Of a stretch of DNA of 5,501 nucleotides, positions 5,309 through 5,501 are shown one piece after another. Where the stretch lies: positions 1-5,501 of the forward strand of contig CALPZT020000137.1 in the NCBI GenBank assembly GCA_943328365.2. Direction: 5' to 3'. Position 1 is the first letter of the stretch; each line of letters starts with the position of its first letter. The notes under the pieces were generated by a model. The model saw nothing but the letters and a program-made list of their open reading frames with translations, was not told the origin of the DNA and searched no databases. The stretch comes from Bifidobacterium breve (lineage in GTDB: Bacteria > Actinomycetota > Actinomycetes > S36-B12). Position numbers and translations under genes: made by a program.

Positions 5309-5501
5309 TCAGGCGCCGAACCGGCGCTGGCGCTCGGCGTAGGCGCGCATCGCCCTCAGGAAATCGACCCTTCGGAAATCGGGCCAGTAGGCCTCGCAGA
5401 AATAGAACTCAGAGTGGGCGCTCTGCCAGAGCAGGAAGCCGGACAGCCGCTGCTCGCCCGAGGTGCGGATGACGAGATCGGGATCTGGCTGCCCCTTCGT
5501 A
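5309..5501 (-). CDS. Isoprenyl transferase (cis-prenyltransferase, UppS family), C-terminal part
   Basis: The last 63 codons of a gene that continues beyond the right edge. The visible part reads QPDPDLVIRTSGEQRLSGF, then LLWQSAHSEFYF, WPDFRRVDFLRA and a final QRRFGA before TGA at 5311-5309. IRTSGEQRLS is the conserved active-site region of cis-prenyl diphosphate synthases, which add isopentenyl units to an allylic diphosphate. WPDF and the RRFG ending also fit. These enzymes make the lipid carriers used for cell-wall synthesis, or a short precursor of them. 'SGEQRLSGF' rather than 'SGEQRxSNF' resembles the actinobacterial short-chain Z-farnesyl diphosphate synthase branch (M. tuberculosis Rv1086) more than the long-chain Rv2361c branch. 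That subtype assignment is inference, so no symbol is given. It is encoded upstream of phoH on the same strand, 174 bp away. Confidence 0.92.
   Translation of the reverse strand, partial: TKGQPDPDLVIRTSGEQRLSGFLLWQSAHSEFYFCEAYWPDFRRVDFLRAMRAYAERQRRFGA

Overview
The window is visibly G+C-rich, with G or C in most third codon positions. It carries five protein genes, all recognisable as actinobacterial chromosome genes. Gene content and order (DUF4245 protein / glpX / class I fumarase / PIN-PhoH protein / Z-isoprenyl transferase) recall the Mycobacterium tuberculosis neighbourhood that holds Rv1100, glpX, fum, phoH2 and the short-chain isoprenyl transferase gene. The sequence style suggests a member of the Micrococcales, possibly Microbacteriaceae; that placement is inference. 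No mobile element, CRISPR array, tRNA or rRNA was seen. This is a conserved housekeeping region, not an accessory island.

Layout. Positions 1-136 (minus) hold the start of a membrane-anchored DUF4245 protein that runs off the left edge. A 66-bp divergent gap follows, then glpX (203-1222, plus; class II fructose-1,6-bisphosphatase). After 57 bp comes class I iron-sulfur fumarase (1280-2950, plus), which appears to have its own promoter and a leaderless mRNA. Its stop codon overlaps the stop codon of a convergent gene for a secreted lysozyme-like protein (2947-3552, minus). A 262-bp gap with TCCACA-type repeats and inverted repeats separates that from a PIN-PhoH (PhoH2-type) RNase/ATPase gene (3815-5134, minus). 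After a 174-bp gap, the C-terminal 63 codons of an isoprenyl diphosphate synthase enter from the right edge (5309-5501, minus).

How the genes work together. GlpX and fumarase belong to central carbon metabolism: gluconeogenesis and the TCA cycle, which supplies malate and oxaloacetate for gluconeogenesis. The isoprenyl transferase and the secreted lysozyme-like enzyme both relate to the cell envelope. PhoH2 is an RNA-processing protein. There is no sign that all five form one system; the minus-strand genes are separated by gaps of 174 and 262 bp.

No undescribed biological system was found. The items most worth checking are regulatory: two divergent -10 hexamers that share one TA step between the DUF4245 gene and glpX; a leaderless fumarase start with a 16-bp inverted repeat centred near -43.5; the CTAG overlap of two convergent stop codons; and a leader hairpin that would hide the phoH Shine-Dalgarno sequence.
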